Below, piece after piece: positions 8,930-18,851 of a stretch of DNA of 53,415 nucleotides (its first letter is position 1; each line of letters starts with the position of its first letter). Origin of the DNA: an uncultured Bacteroidales bacterium (GTDB lineage Bacteria; Bacteroidota; Bacteroidia; Bacteroidales; P3); NCBI GenBank assembly GCA_900316515.1, contig ONDE01000002.1, positions 203,947 to 257,361 on the forward strand, in the 5' to 3' direction. The notes under the pieces are model-generated. The model had not been told where the DNA came from. It saw only the letters and a program-made list of their open reading frames with translations, and made no database searches. The position numbers and the translations under genes are program-made.

Positions 8930-9889
8930 TTAATCCAAGATACAGGTGTCATTATTGTTTGCCCTGCGAAGGATGGCGTGTTTTAACGATGCATACATGT
9001 CATAGAGCAGTAGGGATAACCCATGGGAATTGTAGTATTTCAGATATACGGGTAGTTTGGATATTGCCTTCAGCGCCCCAGAAGGAGTATATTTGATTTT
9101 TTTTCTATACTCAAGGAATTGTATCCTTTGATTGAGGTAATCGGATTGCGCAACTTGTAGGAATGGGGTGTAGTTGCCTATAAAGGGTTCTTTCCATGTT
9201 TTTATTGGTGGTTTTTCGCAACTTAAACCCACCGATTGGTCAGAGTGGATGCGGTATTTAATTAGAGGGGTGTCAATGTAGGCCAAGGCGTTTTGTGTCA
9301 AGGCTTGGATGACAATAACGTAATCATGGAATATTCCTTTTGTACAGTATTCTGAAAAGCGTATGTTTCCATACCTGCCTCGGTGAATTGCCATTGTGGC
9401 ACCAGTCGCACAGTTGCTATAGGCAAAACGTTCTGGCACTAGTCCTGCGTTGAATAATCTATGACTTAGGGAGTCGAAGAAATAGTCGAAGAGGGTATCC
9501 TTTTCTTGTATGTTGTTGTCGTTGATAAGATACCCGTTGGTGAAAATGGTCGAGATGTTCTTGTTCTCGGAAAAGTAGGAGACGATTGTCTTTACTTTCT
9601 CAGGCATCCATATGTCGTCTTGATCTGAAAGGAATATTATATCGCCTTGGCAGAAGTTGACGGCTTGCTGGAAGTTGTTGACTGTTCCGAGCGCCATCTT
9701 GTTTCGGTGAATGTGTATGGGGATAGATGTGGTTGCTTTTATTTGTTCAATGATATTCAGTGTCATGTCTGTGCTGCCGTCATCACACACTACAATTTCA
9801 TCTACAGGCATCGTTTGGGTGTGAATGGACTCAATTTGTTGCCGTATGTATCGGGCTCCGTTATAAGTACAAAGCGCTACAGAAATCAT
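8930..9889 (-). CDS. Family 2 glycosyltransferase (alpha-L-Rha transferase-like)
   Basis: The protein has 319 aa beginning MISVALCTYNGARYI, then VVCDDGSTDMT (about residues 35-45) and FLSDQDDIWMPEKV (about 85-98), the SDQDDIW signature of a GT2 branch often annotated as rhamnosyl- or galactosyltransferase. It is the first glycosyltransferase after wzt in the transcript, with a 26-bp gap. The GT-A fold and all acidic motifs are intact. Sugar specificity is unknown. Confidence 0.9.
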   Translation of the reverse strand: MISVALCTYNGARYIRQQIESIHTQTMPVDEIVVCDDGSTDMTLNIIEQIKATTSIPIHIHRNKMALGTVNNFQQAVNFCQGDIIFLSDQDDIWMPEKVKTIVSYFSENKNISTIFTNGYLINDNNIQEKDTLFDYFFDSLSHRLFNAGLVPERFAYSNCATGATMAIHRGRYGNIRFSEYCTKGIFHDYVIVIQALTQNALAYIDTPLIKYRIHSDQSVGLSCEKPPIKTWKEPFIGNYTPFLQVAQSDYLNQRIQFLEYRKKIKYTPSGALKAISKLPVYLKYYNSHGLSLLLYDMYASLKHAILRRANNNDTCILD

Positions 9890-9915
9890 CTATTCTACTT
9901 ATAATCAAACGATGA

Positions 9916-11190
9916 TCATACCTTTTTGTACCCAACCAACCAATTTTCCCTGATGATTGAGGTTTTTAGGCCACTGGCCTCATTAAAGACATTACCTTTA
10001 GTATCCTCGCTCACGTCCACCCGGAACGACAGACGAGCGTCATCGCCTGCATAATTCCTCACTTCCTTTTCCGCCACATCAAGTTCAATCTTATAATCGC
10101 CATTCGACAACGTGTTGGCGGGAATTTCAAAATGAAACTCATATTCACCAGGATCCAACGAATAAATGCCATCTATGTCATTGTAATCCGCTCTTGCCAA
10201 AGGATATTGGAACGAGCTGACCAAATTGAAGCCGATCACTAGATAACCCACACGGGTATTTATTCTCACTCTAAAATCAACATCAATCGGAGTGGATGTA
10301 TAGAAATGCTCTCCGGTTTTCGGTGCCACGCGAGCATACAATAAATTCAACTTATCCTTGATAATGGGAGCATGGTTGATATATTCCGATTGAACCACTT
10401 GGCCTTGCATATACATTGAAACAGTGTCGGATGCCGAGCCTCTATACACCACCTTTCCCTTATCCAATAACAAACCCGAGTTACACAATCGTTGTACACT
10501 GACCATATTATGACTTACAAACAGAACCGTCCTTCCCTCGCCTTTGGAGACATCCTGCATCTTGCCGATGGCTTTCTTCTGGAATTCGGCGTCGCCAACA
10601 GCGAGGACTTCGTCAACGACCAGTATCTCGGGGTCAAGGTGGGCGGCGACGGCAAAGCCCAACCGCACCATCATGCCGCTACTATAACGCTTTACGGGGG
10701 TGTCGATATAACGCTCACAGCCGCTGAAATCCACTATTTCATCAAGCTTGCGCGTGATCTCTTGCTTGTTCATGCCGAGGATGGCACCGTTCATGTAGAT
10801 GTTCTCTCGTCCAGTCATCTCGGGATGGAAGCCGGTACCGACCTCCAGCAATGAACCTATACGTCCACGGGCACGGATGGTGCCAGTGGTGGGGGCTGTG
10901 ACACGCGAGAGGATCTTCAGCAACGTACTCTTCCCGGCTCCGTTCTTGCCGATGATGCCTACCACGTCACCCTGCTCTACCTTGAAGTCGATATCTCGCA
11001 AGGCCCACACATACTCGCTATCGCCCTTAGTCGCGCGGTCGTTGGTCTCGCCCACTTTCAGGAAAGGGTCTTCCTTGCCGCGTATGTTCATCGTCCACCA
11101 GCGCTTGAGGTCTTGCCCCAAAGTGCCGGTGCCTACCAATCCGAGGCGGTAGAGTTTGCTGATATTGTTGAATTCTATTGCAGTTGACAT
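9916..11190 (-). CDS. wzt: Polysaccharide ABC exporter ATPase Wzt (with carbohydrate-binding C-domain)
   Basis: The protein has 424 aa. The ATPase domain shows Walker A GKNGAGKST (81-89), a signature loop YSSGM (169-173), Walker B ILVVDE (189-194) and an H-loop FVSHN (about 224-228). Residues about 260-424 form a beta-rich Wzt-C-type domain that in related exporters recognises the finished glycan, so chain identity and exporter are matched. The partner permease Wzm is at 21879-22766, about 10.7 kb upstream in the operon, an unusual separation. An 83-bp stretch of its 5' end is repeated exactly at 20254-20336 in the wzt remnant, so this is the functional copy after a recombination event. Confidence 0.95.
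   Translation of the reverse strand: MSTAIEFNNISKLYRLGLVGTGTLGQDLKRWWTMNIRGKEDPFLKVGETNDRATKGDSEYVWALRDIDFKVEQGDVVGIIGKNGAGKSTLLKILSRVTAPTTGTIRARGRIGSLLEVGTGFHPEMTGRENIYMNGAILGMNKQEITRKLDEIVDFSGCERYIDTPVKRYSSGMMVRLGFAVAAHLDPEILVVDEVLAVGDAEFQKKAIGKMQDVSKGEGRTVLFVSHNMVSVQRLCNSGLLLDKGKVVYRGSASDTVSMYMQGQVVQSEYINHAPIIKDKLNLLYARVAPKTGEHFYTSTPIDVDFRVRINTRVGYLVIGFNLVSSFQYPLARADYNDIDGIYSLDPGEYEFHFEIPANTLSNGDYKIELDVAEKEVRNYAGDDARLSFRVDVSEDTKGNVFNEASGLKTSIIRENWLVGYKKV
11087..11169. repeat. 83-bp perfect direct repeat, copy 1 (inside intact wzt)
   Basis: This lies within codons 8 to 35 of the intact wzt gene and is identical base for base to 20254-20336. See the wzt pseudogene entry for interpretation. 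Confidence 0.95.
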
Positions 11191-11262
11191 ATTTCTATGG
11201 TATTATTATGTCATATCGATACATCATGACTACTGGTCAACTAGATCGTGAGACTATTCCTT

Positions 11263-12039
11263 TTAAAATCTACTGGGAGTTAAGTAGAGAAAAAAATATT
11301 TCAACAGTTTTCTGTAGTACCTCCAGGGCAGGAAAGGTGTGCGCTTGATTCGTTGTCTAGCCAAGTGGAATCCTGCTTTATATTCTCCCTTGGCAAGCAG
11401 AGCCAGTTCGTCTGTCCATGATTTGTTCCACAGATGAATCCCGTATGTGTCGGGTTTTATATATTGCATCACCCCTTCCAATGCAAACTCCTGAGAATAA
11501 TGGATGGGATAGAAATAAGAGGACTTGTATACAGTCAATCCATTCGTCAGATTCTGAGTGGTATCCTCTTCGATAAAGCCATACTGGAACAGCTGGGGCG
11601 TGATAAACCTAGTTATGATAGGAGGGCTGACGACATCAAACTTTGTGCTGTCATAATAGTCGAGACACTTCTTGCAGAAGGTATCCCCCAGTTCTGCACC
11701 CAGAATGGCCATATTCGCGTTGGACTCATCCTCCCTGCCGAGAAAGGCCTCGTCCTGCAAGAAGGCATCAATAGGACGCACAAGAAGCATATCTGTATCC
11801 ATATAAATACCCCCTTCGCGATAGAGAGCATAGAAACGCATATAGTCAGCCACAAAGGCATACTTGCGGTGTTTATAAGCATCACGAATCCAAGGTATGT
11901 CCATTGGAGAATTGTCCTCGTTCCATTCCTTGATTTTAAAGTCGGGGCAATATTTCCGCCAAGACGCGAGGCACGTCTCTATTTCTGGCGGAAACTTACT
12001 TCGGCCGTACCAACAATAATGTATGGTTTTGGGAATCAT
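11263..12039 (-). CDS. GT32-type glycosyltransferase (DXD sugar-binding)
   Basis: The protein has 258 aa. IPKTIHYCWYG at the N-terminus and the segment ADYMRFYALYREGGIYMDTDM (about residues 66-86), which holds the DxD motif, are diagnostic of the OCH1/capsular Gly_transf_sug family (GT32). A later HLWNKSW motif is also typical. It is the last gene of the inserted cassette before wzt, separated from wzt by a 72-bp gap with no recognisable gene. Likely donors are UDP-Gal, UDP-GalNAc or GDP-Man; the sequence does not decide. Confidence 0.92.
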   Translation of the reverse strand: MIPKTIHYCWYGRSKFPPEIETCLASWRKYCPDFKIKEWNEDNSPMDIPWIRDAYKHRKYAFVADYMRFYALYREGGIYMDTDMLLVRPIDAFLQDEAFLGREDESNANMAILGAELGDTFCKKCLDYYDSTKFDVVSPPIITRFITPQLFQYGFIEEDTTQNLTNGLTVYKSSYFYPIHYSQEFALEGVMQYIKPDTYGIHLWNKSWTDELALLAKGEYKAGFHLARQRIKRTPFLPWRYYRKLLKYFFLYLTPSRF

Positions 12040-12043
12040 AATA

Positions 12044-13060
12044 TCAGCGCTTTCTTACTAAACACACTATTTTCCTACCAATTGATGCCAACGGGCAAGC
12101 AAAAAACAGAATGGATAAAGCAAAACTCTTTTTTTTCAAGAACAAGTTTTCCCATTTATTCCAAGTATACTTTATCAATGCTGAACGTCTTTCTTCTCCA
12201 ATATAAGAATAAAATGCTCTGATCTTTTTAAAGGAATATTTGGTCAGATTGCGCAACCGGATTGTATCTGTCACATAATAATTGCGGCCCTCGTCTTTTA
12301 CAACGGCAGACAATCTAGGTGACGTATCACTAATTTCTCTTCCAAAATCCATCAAACGAAGACCCGCATAAACCCGTTCAGACATGGCTTCTGGAGTGCG
12401 TTGCTTAGATGTGGCACATGCATTATAAGCATATCGGTAACCAACCCCATCAACGAACTGAATTTTGTTCGCCTTAGCGTATACCTTCACAGTCCAATCA
12501 CAATCTTCCCAACGGACCTCTTCTACAAAACGAATATTTGTCCGCCGCAAAAAATCGGTACGATATAGACAGCGCCAGGGGGCATTGTAATAACAGGTGT
12601 AGTAGTTCTCAAGATAGTCGTTACTTTTTAAAACAGTGTTCCGAGTCTCCAAAGGCATCTGAAACTGATTCCAGTTGTCTTTCGGGTACTCGTATTCGAA
12701 GTCGAAGTAGCAGATGTCCGCTTTTGTTTCAGAAACTGCTTTCAAAGCATTTATTACGCCATCAGCGACAATTGTGTCATCGGCATCACAGAATGCGATA
12801 TATTCCCCTTTGGCAATGTCGATTCCCCTGTTTCGAGCTGCGCCTTGCCTTTGGTTGCGTTCTTGATGAAGCACTGTCATATTAGGATGCAACGTCTGTA
12901 TCCTGCGCAAAACATCTAATGTGTTGTCCGTCGAACAATCATCCACCACGATTACCTCATATTCACTGCAGGAAAACGGCAATGCGAAGATGCTGTCCAA
13001 TACACGTTTAATGCTGCCGGCCACATCGTATGCAGGGATAATATATGTGAGTTTTTTCAT
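12044..13060 (-). CDS. Family 2 glycosyltransferase
   Basis: The protein has 338 aa with YIIPAYDVAGSIKRVLDSI, VIVVDDCSTDNT (about 37-48), RNQRQGAARNRGI and FCDADDTI (about 92-99). The RQG-ARNRG pattern and DADD metal motif are those of capsule GT2 enzymes of the EpsH/WbbE type. A late ED pair (RWEDCDW) fits the catalytic base. It overlaps the GT8 gene by 4 bp (ATGA) and ends 4 bp before the GT32 gene. A basic C-terminal stretch may contact the membrane. Confidence 0.9.
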   Translation of the reverse strand: MKKLTYIIPAYDVAGSIKRVLDSIFALPFSCSEYEVIVVDDCSTDNTLDVLRRIQTLHPNMTVLHQERNQRQGAARNRGIDIAKGEYIAFCDADDTIVADGVINALKAVSETKADICYFDFEYEYPKDNWNQFQMPLETRNTVLKSNDYLENYYTCYYNAPWRCLYRTDFLRRTNIRFVEEVRWEDCDWTVKVYAKANKIQFVDGVGYRYAYNACATSKQRTPEAMSERVYAGLRLMDFGREISDTSPRLSAVVKDEGRNYYVTDTIRLRNLTKYSFKKIRAFYSYIGEERRSALIKYTWNKWENLFLKKKSFALSILFFACPLASIGRKIVCLVRKR

Positions 13061-14016
13061 AGGTGAAGCACCTCCATAATATATTGCTCTCTACAGTCAT
13101 TGAGATATGATTGTTTGTTTGTTGCACGTTTTACAAGATTTTTCAAGTGTTTGCCCCATGGCCGTTGAATTCGGGCGTGGTGCCATGGCGAGGCCTTATA
13201 TGCCGCGTCCCATTCTTTCTGATAGGGTAGTCCGTAATATCGCCAATGCCAAGGCTTTATTCCCCCATTATAATGAATTATGACGGGATGCTTACTATTA
13301 GCCAAAACATCTTCCATAAATGCAGGGGTGAAGTTCTTCGAAAAGTATTTTGTTAAATACATGGTTTGGAAATTGTAGCAAATGGGTAAAAAGGCTTTTA
13401 CATCGGCCAAAACTGCATTGATTGTATCCTGATCCATCAATGGAAGGTTATCTTGATGGGATTCAATAAATGAAATGGCAAGGCGTGAAACCTGCTTTTC
13501 GCGCCAATATTTAAGATTGATAAGTTCTACCCCTGCATTGAAATACCCATATTTCTTGTCAAATCCCAATCGACTATAGGTTTCATCATCATAATGTAGA
13601 CTATCTGCCACTCCAGCGATGGCTTTGCCATGTAAATCATAGTTCCATAGGTCACGAATCTCTCCACGAACAACCATGTCTCCATCCAAATAAAGAATCT
13701 TGTCAATCGTATCGGGCAACAACGTCGCAGCCATCAAGCGATAGTAGGTACTTCGAGAAATATGGTTGTGTGGATTCAGCGGACAAACCTTCATTGTTTC
13801 ATCATCAATCACCCGCATAAAAAACCTGGAATTATGGTTTGCGCATAACTTCTCGAATTTTTTTGTGGCCTTTTTTGTCCATGAGTTATCGGTCAAAAGA
13901 TAAATATCGAATTGGCTCTCTTTATTGTTCTCAAACAAAGAGGTCAGCATCACCCCATAATAGGGCGCATATTTGATGTCTGAACCTATCAGTATGTTTA
14001 TTTGATCTTTTCCCAT
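13057..14016 (-). CDS. Family 8 glycosyltransferase
   Basis: The protein has 319 aa. INILIGSDIKYAPYYGVML at the N-terminus, ILYLDGDMVVRG (about residues 102-113) with the DxD metal motif, YFNAGVELINLKYWR (about 158-172) and HYNGGIKPW near the C-terminus are complete signatures of the GT8 family (WaaI/J and lipopolysaccharide galactosyl or glucosyl transferases). It is a retaining enzyme acting in the cytoplasm. The start codon follows directly on the epimerase stop, with no spacer, so the two are probably coupled. Confidence 0.93.
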   Translation of the reverse strand: MGKDQINILIGSDIKYAPYYGVMLTSLFENNKESQFDIYLLTDNSWTKKATKKFEKLCANHNSRFFMRVIDDETMKVCPLNPHNHISRSTYYRLMAATLLPDTIDKILYLDGDMVVRGEIRDLWNYDLHGKAIAGVADSLHYDDETYSRLGFDKKYGYFNAGVELINLKYWREKQVSRLAISFIESHQDNLPLMDQDTINAVLADVKAFLPICYNFQTMYLTKYFSKNFTPAFMEDVLANSKHPVIIHYNGGIKPWHWRYYGLPYQKEWDAAYKASPWHHARIQRPWGKHLKNLVKRATNKQSYLNDCREQYIMEVLHL

Positions 14017-14949
14017 TTAGATGATGTTTTTTGTCCACCTATAAGTTCTACGTATGCCTTCTTGAATTGAGCAAAATTCATAATGTCCAATGAGATGATG
14101 TAGTTTTGTAGTGTCCAAGGAGAAATGAGAGGCATCGAGCTTGTCAGCCTCTATGTGATGTGTGGTAAAGGAGGGTACATGCAATCGAACCGCAGTAACA
14201 ATATCATTAACCGAAAGCAGCTGTCCGCTGGCAATATTGATTACTTCATTGTAGACATTACGCTGTATCAAGGAAAACAGAATGTTCACGAAATCTTCAA
14301 CAAATACATAATCCTTCAGCCCATCACCATTCCCCCAAATTTCCATACTCTCCCCTTTTAGTGCTTTGGCTAATGCCACGTTGATTACCCCCTGTTTCAT
14401 GCCATAGTGGTATGGCCCATAAGGGTTGCTTAACCGAATAATTAGAGGCCTGATTCCAAATAGTTGTGCATATTGCATTAGATATTTTTCAATGGCAAGT
14501 TTTACTACCCCATAGCTACTCACAGGAAAAACATCATCAGTTTCACGATGCTTTTTTTCACCGCGTGTTCCATAGATAGCACCTCCTGATGACATGTAAA
14601 TAATTTCACGAACCTCATATTCCACCATTAGGTTAAGGATATCCAAAGTAGGTAACAAATTGGTCTCTACATCATATTTGGCATTGTGTGAACTAATGGG
14701 GATGGTAGTACTAAGAGAGTGAAGTATTATGTCTATCCTGTTTTCATCGAATACTTTTCTCAAAAAAACACCGTCAGCGAAATCTCCAGCATAAGTTTTG
14801 ACAACACTTTTGAATGTTAATCTTCCTGGGTGGGTTTCATGCCTGTCAAATACTATCACTTTATATTGTTCCGGAAGAAGAGCATCAATATATTTGATTA
14901 TATTGGTACCCAAGAAGCCGTACCCTCCTAACAATAGAATTGTTTTCAT
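14017..14949 (-). CDS. NAD-dependent sugar epimerase/dehydratase (extended SDR)
   Basis: The protein has 310 aa from the ATG at 14949, which shares one base with the preceding stop (TGATG). The open frame extends 18 codons further, but the Rossmann motif GGYGFLGTN sits at residues 7-15 of this start, as in the family. A YxxxK catalytic pair is present (YGVVKLAIEKY, about residue 142), with MSSGGAIYG before it and RLSNPYGPYHYG after it. It resembles UDP-glucose or GlcNAc 4-epimerases and dTDP-sugar reductases. It makes a nucleotide-sugar donor for the cassette's transferases; exact chemistry is unknown. Confidence 0.88.
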   Translation of the reverse strand: MKTILLLGGYGFLGTNIIKYIDALLPEQYKVIVFDRHETHPGRLTFKSVVKTYAGDFADGVFLRKVFDENRIDIILHSLSTTIPISSHNAKYDVETNLLPTLDILNLMVEYEVREIIYMSSGGAIYGTRGEKKHRETDDVFPVSSYGVVKLAIEKYLMQYAQLFGIRPLIIRLSNPYGPYHYGMKQGVINVALAKALKGESMEIWGNGDGLKDYVFVEDFVNILFSLIQRNVYNEVINIASGQLLSVNDIVTAVRLHVPSFTTHHIEADKLDASHFSLDTTKLHHLIGHYEFCSIQEGIRRTYRWTKNII

Positions 14950-15872
14950 CAGATATAATAATTTAAGTATTTGCGGAAACGGCGTGCTTGTTTTAGCAAC
15001 CAATTGTCAAATGGGGCGTTGTATTTCTCAAACTGCCACTCTTTAGCCACTTCCTGATAGATATTATACGAGATATAATCGTGGTTGTGCCATTGTCTAT
15101 GATAAGCAAAAACCAAATGTTTACGCCATCCTTCTATAGATACAAATGTGCCAATATAATCCACAATCTTTTTTACCTCCAATGGGTTTGTTCCGTCAAA
15201 TTCTTTTTGGTTGGTAACAGTTCCTGAGTGACGACAGAAATAAGCCATTGGCTTATTGACGATTGCCACTATGCCTTGACGAGCAATTTCCACCCAAAAT
15301 AAATAATCGCCAGCACCTTTGTATTTCATAAATGACTGCGGCACATTCTTCGCCGCTTCTTTGCTAAAAATAGCACAACTGGCATTTTTTATCCAATTGA
15401 AAAGGGTTAGATAACATTTGATGTAACGAATGCCGCTCATATATTGATTTCTTCCTTCAAAAGGAATATCCCATGTATTACCCTCGTCATCAATCATCAA
15501 AGTGGGAGAATAAGCTAACACACATTTCTTCCTTTTCCTTGTTGCAAATACCAAATCTTCCAACAAATTCAACTCACAATAGTCATCGCTTTCAGCGATC
15601 CAAATCCATTTTCCTTTTGAGAGTTTGATACCCTTATTCCATTGTTCAAATGGGGAGCCTGAATTAACCTCATTAACCATAACGTGGCTCAAATGCGGAT
15701 TATCCTTATATTGCTCAATGATTTCCAGACTATTGTCCGTGGAGCAATCATCAAGGATTATCACTTCAAAGTTTTGATAGGTCTGGTTAAAGACGCTGTC
15801 CAGCCGCCGCTTGAGGTAGAGGGCATGGTTGTAGTTGGGGATAATGACTGAGACTAAAGGGAGATTGCTCAT
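14949..15872 (-). CDS. Family 2 glycosyltransferase
   Basis: The protein has 307 aa with VSVIIPNYNHALYLKRRLDS, VIILDDCSTDNS, GSPFEQWNKGI and WIAESDDYCE (metal motif, about residues 90-99). The S-x-F-x-Q-W-N-x-G-I pattern followed by W-I-A-E-S-D-D marks a GT2 branch common in Bacteroidetes polysaccharide loci. It overlaps the pyruvyl transferase gene by 4 bp. Base composition is AT-rich, like the rest of the cassette. Confidence 0.9.
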   Translation of the reverse strand: MSNLPLVSVIIPNYNHALYLKRRLDSVFNQTYQNFEVIILDDCSTDNSLEIIEQYKDNPHLSHVMVNEVNSGSPFEQWNKGIKLSKGKWIWIAESDDYCELNLLEDLVFATRKRKKCVLAYSPTLMIDDEGNTWDIPFEGRNQYMSGIRYIKCYLTLFNWIKNASCAIFSKEAAKNVPQSFMKYKGAGDYLFWVEIARQGIVAIVNKPMAYFCRHSGTVTNQKEFDGTNPLEVKKIVDYIGTFVSIEGWRKHLVFAYHRQWHNHDYISYNIYQEVAKEWQFEKYNAPFDNWLLKQARRFRKYLNYYI

Positions 15873-17092
15873 TTAACAAATCTTTTTATAAACTCTTCCA
15901 TCCCATTCTTCACTATCGTCTTGGCTTTCACTCTTGCTTCGGGATTTTTTTTGATTATCGGCAACAAACACCCCACTTTCTTTAAACAAGCATCTTGTCC
16001 ATCTTTGGAAAGCATTGTCTCCCTAAAATCAATCATGCAATCTTTTATCCCAAGAGTCTCTATTAAACCAGCAATCTTATGTTCATAACTTAGGGCAATA
16101 AACGGTACATCTTGATTGATTGAGAAAACCACAGAATGATAGCGTGCACCTATTACAAATTCAGCATTTCGAATGACCGACTGCTGTATATCCGAACTAT
16201 AGCAGTCGGGTATCACTACTACTCTATCGTCATTCAATCTATTAGCAATCAGTCTGAAAAGATATATATCGTCAAACTCAACTCCTTTTCCAAAGACTTG
16301 AGGAAGCATAACAATTTGCAAATCGGGATTATGCGACCACACAACCTTTATCATCTCACAATAAAAGTCAACTAAGTCTTCTTTAGAAAACTTTCCTTTG
16401 TATGCATAATGCCATAACAATTCATTTGGAACAAATACCATATATGGTTTTCCTCGCAATGAATGACGAATTTCGTATGGGATATCTACAGTTGGATTAT
16501 CCAAAAATGCCGAATCCAACGTTGAAACATATTGGACTCCTATTTCATCCGCTATTTTTTCTGTTTCCTTGTCCCGAACAGAAAGATACGAGAAATAATA
16601 TAGCATCTCATAGCTGAGTTTTTTAAACTTACGATTCATTTCAGTTTCTGTTGGGAATGGGCCAAACGAACGCCCATAATATGCAAGTGGTTTCTTGCAA
16701 TATTGTGCCCATTTTAAGAAATACAGATGTCTCCAATCCTGAAATCCGCCCATGCATATTCCTCCAGGAGCACAAACCACCACATCAGCCCAATCATATA
16801 GTCCCTTAATTTGTCGAGTAAAAGGATGCACGCACCACAAGAATTGACGTTCAGGTTTGCGAATAGCAATTTCTCCAAACTTAGAATATTTAAAAAAAGA
16901 GTGTAGGTTTACATATTGAACCCTATCACTTTCAATTGCGAATTGGCGGATGCTATCGACCTCTCCACTATCAACAAATAGCACCCTAATTGACACATCA
17001 TTAATCCTCTTTAGTAGGGCTCTGACTAGTGCTTTATGAGCCGATTCGTCCCCTCTATTTCCAAGAGGTTGGTTTATGATAAGAATTTTCAT
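15869..17092 (-). CDS. Polysaccharide pyruvyl transferase family protein (WcaK/CsaB-like)
   Basis: The protein has 407 aa. The N-terminus ILIINQPLGNRGDESAHKALV holds the N-x-G-D-E/D motif of the family. The C-terminal half has FVIGARYHSVVFSINQDVPFIALSYEHK, where the G-x-R-x-H-x-x-V segment binds phosphoenolpyruvate. The family transfers pyruvyl groups to sugars as ketals, giving negative charge. In many loci it pairs with an F420-hydrogenase-beta-like protein, and one is present here four genes upstream in the operon (18848-20023). Overlaps are 4 bp on both sides. Confidence 0.88.
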   Translation of the reverse strand: MKILIINQPLGNRGDESAHKALVRALLKRINDVSIRVLFVDSGEVDSIRQFAIESDRVQYVNLHSFFKYSKFGEIAIRKPERQFLWCVHPFTRQIKGLYDWADVVVCAPGGICMGGFQDWRHLYFLKWAQYCKKPLAYYGRSFGPFPTETEMNRKFKKLSYEMLYYFSYLSVRDKETEKIADEIGVQYVSTLDSAFLDNPTVDIPYEIRHSLRGKPYMVFVPNELLWHYAYKGKFSKEDLVDFYCEMIKVVWSHNPDLQIVMLPQVFGKGVEFDDIYLFRLIANRLNDDRVVVIPDCYSSDIQQSVIRNAEFVIGARYHSVVFSINQDVPFIALSYEHKIAGLIETLGIKDCMIDFRETMLSKDGQDACLKKVGCLLPIIKKNPEARVKAKTIVKNGMEEFIKRFVK

Positions 17093-18252
17093 TTGTTCAA
17101 TTGTCTATAAATCGGTTTTGCGATAAACTTCCTCGCCGTTTTCCAAAAAGTCTTCAAAACTTTAAAATCTCGATAATAAACCACATTCCAATTACACCTA
17201 TCCATAAAAAGTTCAACCCAACGTTTTTTTTCATACCCAATAAATCTACCGTTGTATCCTTTTGTAAATTTATGAATTATCCTATCCTGTTCCGCATCCC
17301 ATGCATAATCAATCCCTTTGTAGTAACCATTCTCTTTATACCATTTAATGGTCTTTCTCATTCCACTCTCAAGATCAAACTTGCTTTCAAAACCAGAAAC
17401 AACCGCTTTTAGCTTTTCATTTGAACAGCACAAATCACAAGCCCTTCCTCCTAATAACATCTCTTTGTCATCACCTTGTAATTCGGAGGCATAATCATCA
17501 ACTTCTAAATCAATTGTTTTTACTTGGATACACAAAATCATACCCAATGTATCGAGTACATCTTTCCATCTATACACATAATCACCCACAACATTAAAAG
17601 TTTCATTATAAGCCTTTTGGTTCCCCAATAATCCCACCAAACCCTTTGCAAAATCTTCCACCCTTGTAAGATTCAGTCTATTCTCCCCTTTATTCCATGT
17701 TATGATTGGTTTGCCAGCTTTTATACGTTCAACTATCGTCCAATGCATACCAATGGGCGGATACATACCATAAGGGATCCGTCGGTTATCGTAATTTACT
17801 CCAGGACGCACTATAGTATAGTTGATTCTGTTTTTAAGGCAATAATCAATTAAATAATGCTCGCAAATATTCTTATTAATACTATAACTCCATAATGGCT
17901 GTGGTGTATCGTCAGTTTCCTCTAATTTTTTGGAAATAGAAGTGTTATAAACTTGTGCACTTGAGATAAAAACATATTGGTCTGCTGTCTTACCAAACAA
18001 CGATAAAGACAATTCCAATTGCTCTTTCTGATAAACAATGAAATCAATTACAGCATCAAAATGTAGTTCATTTAATCGTTTTTTTACACTTTCTGGTTTT
18101 CTCGCATCACAAACAATCAACCTGGCTTTGTCATTAGTGAATTCTAAATTATTACCACGATTCATTATCGTAACTTCATGCCCATTTGAAATACAGCAAT
18201 CAACCACTGATGAACTTAGGATACCCGAACCGCCAATGATTAATATCTTCAT
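17089..18252 (-). CDS. NAD-dependent epimerase/dehydratase (SDR)
   Basis: The protein has 387 aa. The Rossmann motif GGSGILSSS sits at residues 7-15 and VTIMNRGN follows, so the second beta strand ends without the usual acidic residue and NADP use is possible. A Y-x(3)-K motif at YSINKNICEHY (about residue 132) and VRPGVNYDNRRIPYG follow the extended SDR pattern. It is longer than typical 4-epimerases because of a C-terminal basic region of about 90 residues. It overlaps both neighbours by 4 bp. Product unknown. This is among the most AT-rich genes in the window. Confidence 0.85.
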   Translation of the reverse strand: MKILIIGGSGILSSSVVDCCISNGHEVTIMNRGNNLEFTNDKARLIVCDARKPESVKKRLNELHFDAVIDFIVYQKEQLELSLSLFGKTADQYVFISSAQVYNTSISKKLEETDDTPQPLWSYSINKNICEHYLIDYCLKNRINYTIVRPGVNYDNRRIPYGMYPPIGMHWTIVERIKAGKPIITWNKGENRLNLTRVEDFAKGLVGLLGNQKAYNETFNVVGDYVYRWKDVLDTLGMILCIQVKTIDLEVDDYASELQGDDKEMLLGGRACDLCCSNEKLKAVVSGFESKFDLESGMRKTIKWYKENGYYKGIDYAWDAEQDRIIHKFTKGYNGRFIGYEKKRWVELFMDRCNWNVVYYRDFKVLKTFWKTARKFIAKPIYRQLNK

Positions 18253-18851
18253 TCGTTTACTACTCCTATATGACCTTCTGTCGCATAATTCTTATGATGA
18301 ATTGATGCAGGATTCCCGATTACTACAGAGTGACTTGGCACATCAAAATTCACAAAAGTATTGGGAGCAATCAACACATCATCGCCAATAGTGACATTCC
18401 CAACAACAGTTGAATTACATCGAATACAAACATTTCTACCAAAATGAGGGGCTCCGTTTCTTTTCCCACGAATATCTCGTCCAATAGTAACTCCATGGGT
18501 AAGCATGACGTTGCCTTCAAAAGATGCGGCTCCGTTTATCACGATAGAGCCAGGATGACCAATAATTAAGCCTTTGGGAATATTCATGTTTTCGTACAGG
18601 CCAATCCCAGTCTGATAACTCATTTGACGCAACTTCCAAAAGAAGAATTTATACCAAACAGTATTTAATGAAGCTTGGGTCTTTCGATACAAGTACAGGT
18701 ACTTATATTGCGGCATTCTCAGCTCCGTCTTCGTCATTTTCGGAATACCGCGAAAAGAGGCATTAAACTTCAAGTCATACGACCAATTCTCACGGAAAAT
18801 ATCAGCATCAATGAACCAATATGATGGTTTCAACAATCTGAGCAGTTTCAT
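18249..18851 (-). CDS. Serine acetyltransferase-like hexapeptide-repeat transferase
   Basis: The protein has 200 aa. After about 80 residues of helical N-terminal domain come left-handed beta-helix hexapeptide turns (IIGHPGSIVINGAASFEG, LTHGVTIGRD, VCIRCNSTVVGNVTIGDD, VLIAPNTFVNFDVP). This matches the CysE-like acetyltransferases of polysaccharide loci, which O-acetylate sugars rather than free serine. The active-site histidine is in LTHGVTIG. It is coupled by ATGA overlaps to both neighbours. Confidence 0.85.
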   Translation of the reverse strand: MKLLRLLKPSYWFIDADIFRENWSYDLKFNASFRGIPKMTKTELRMPQYKYLYLYRKTQASLNTVWYKFFFWKLRQMSYQTGIGLYENMNIPKGLIIGHPGSIVINGAASFEGNVMLTHGVTIGRDIRGKRNGAPHFGRNVCIRCNSTVVGNVTIGDDVLIAPNTFVNFDVPSHSVVIGNPASIHHKNYATEGHIGVVNE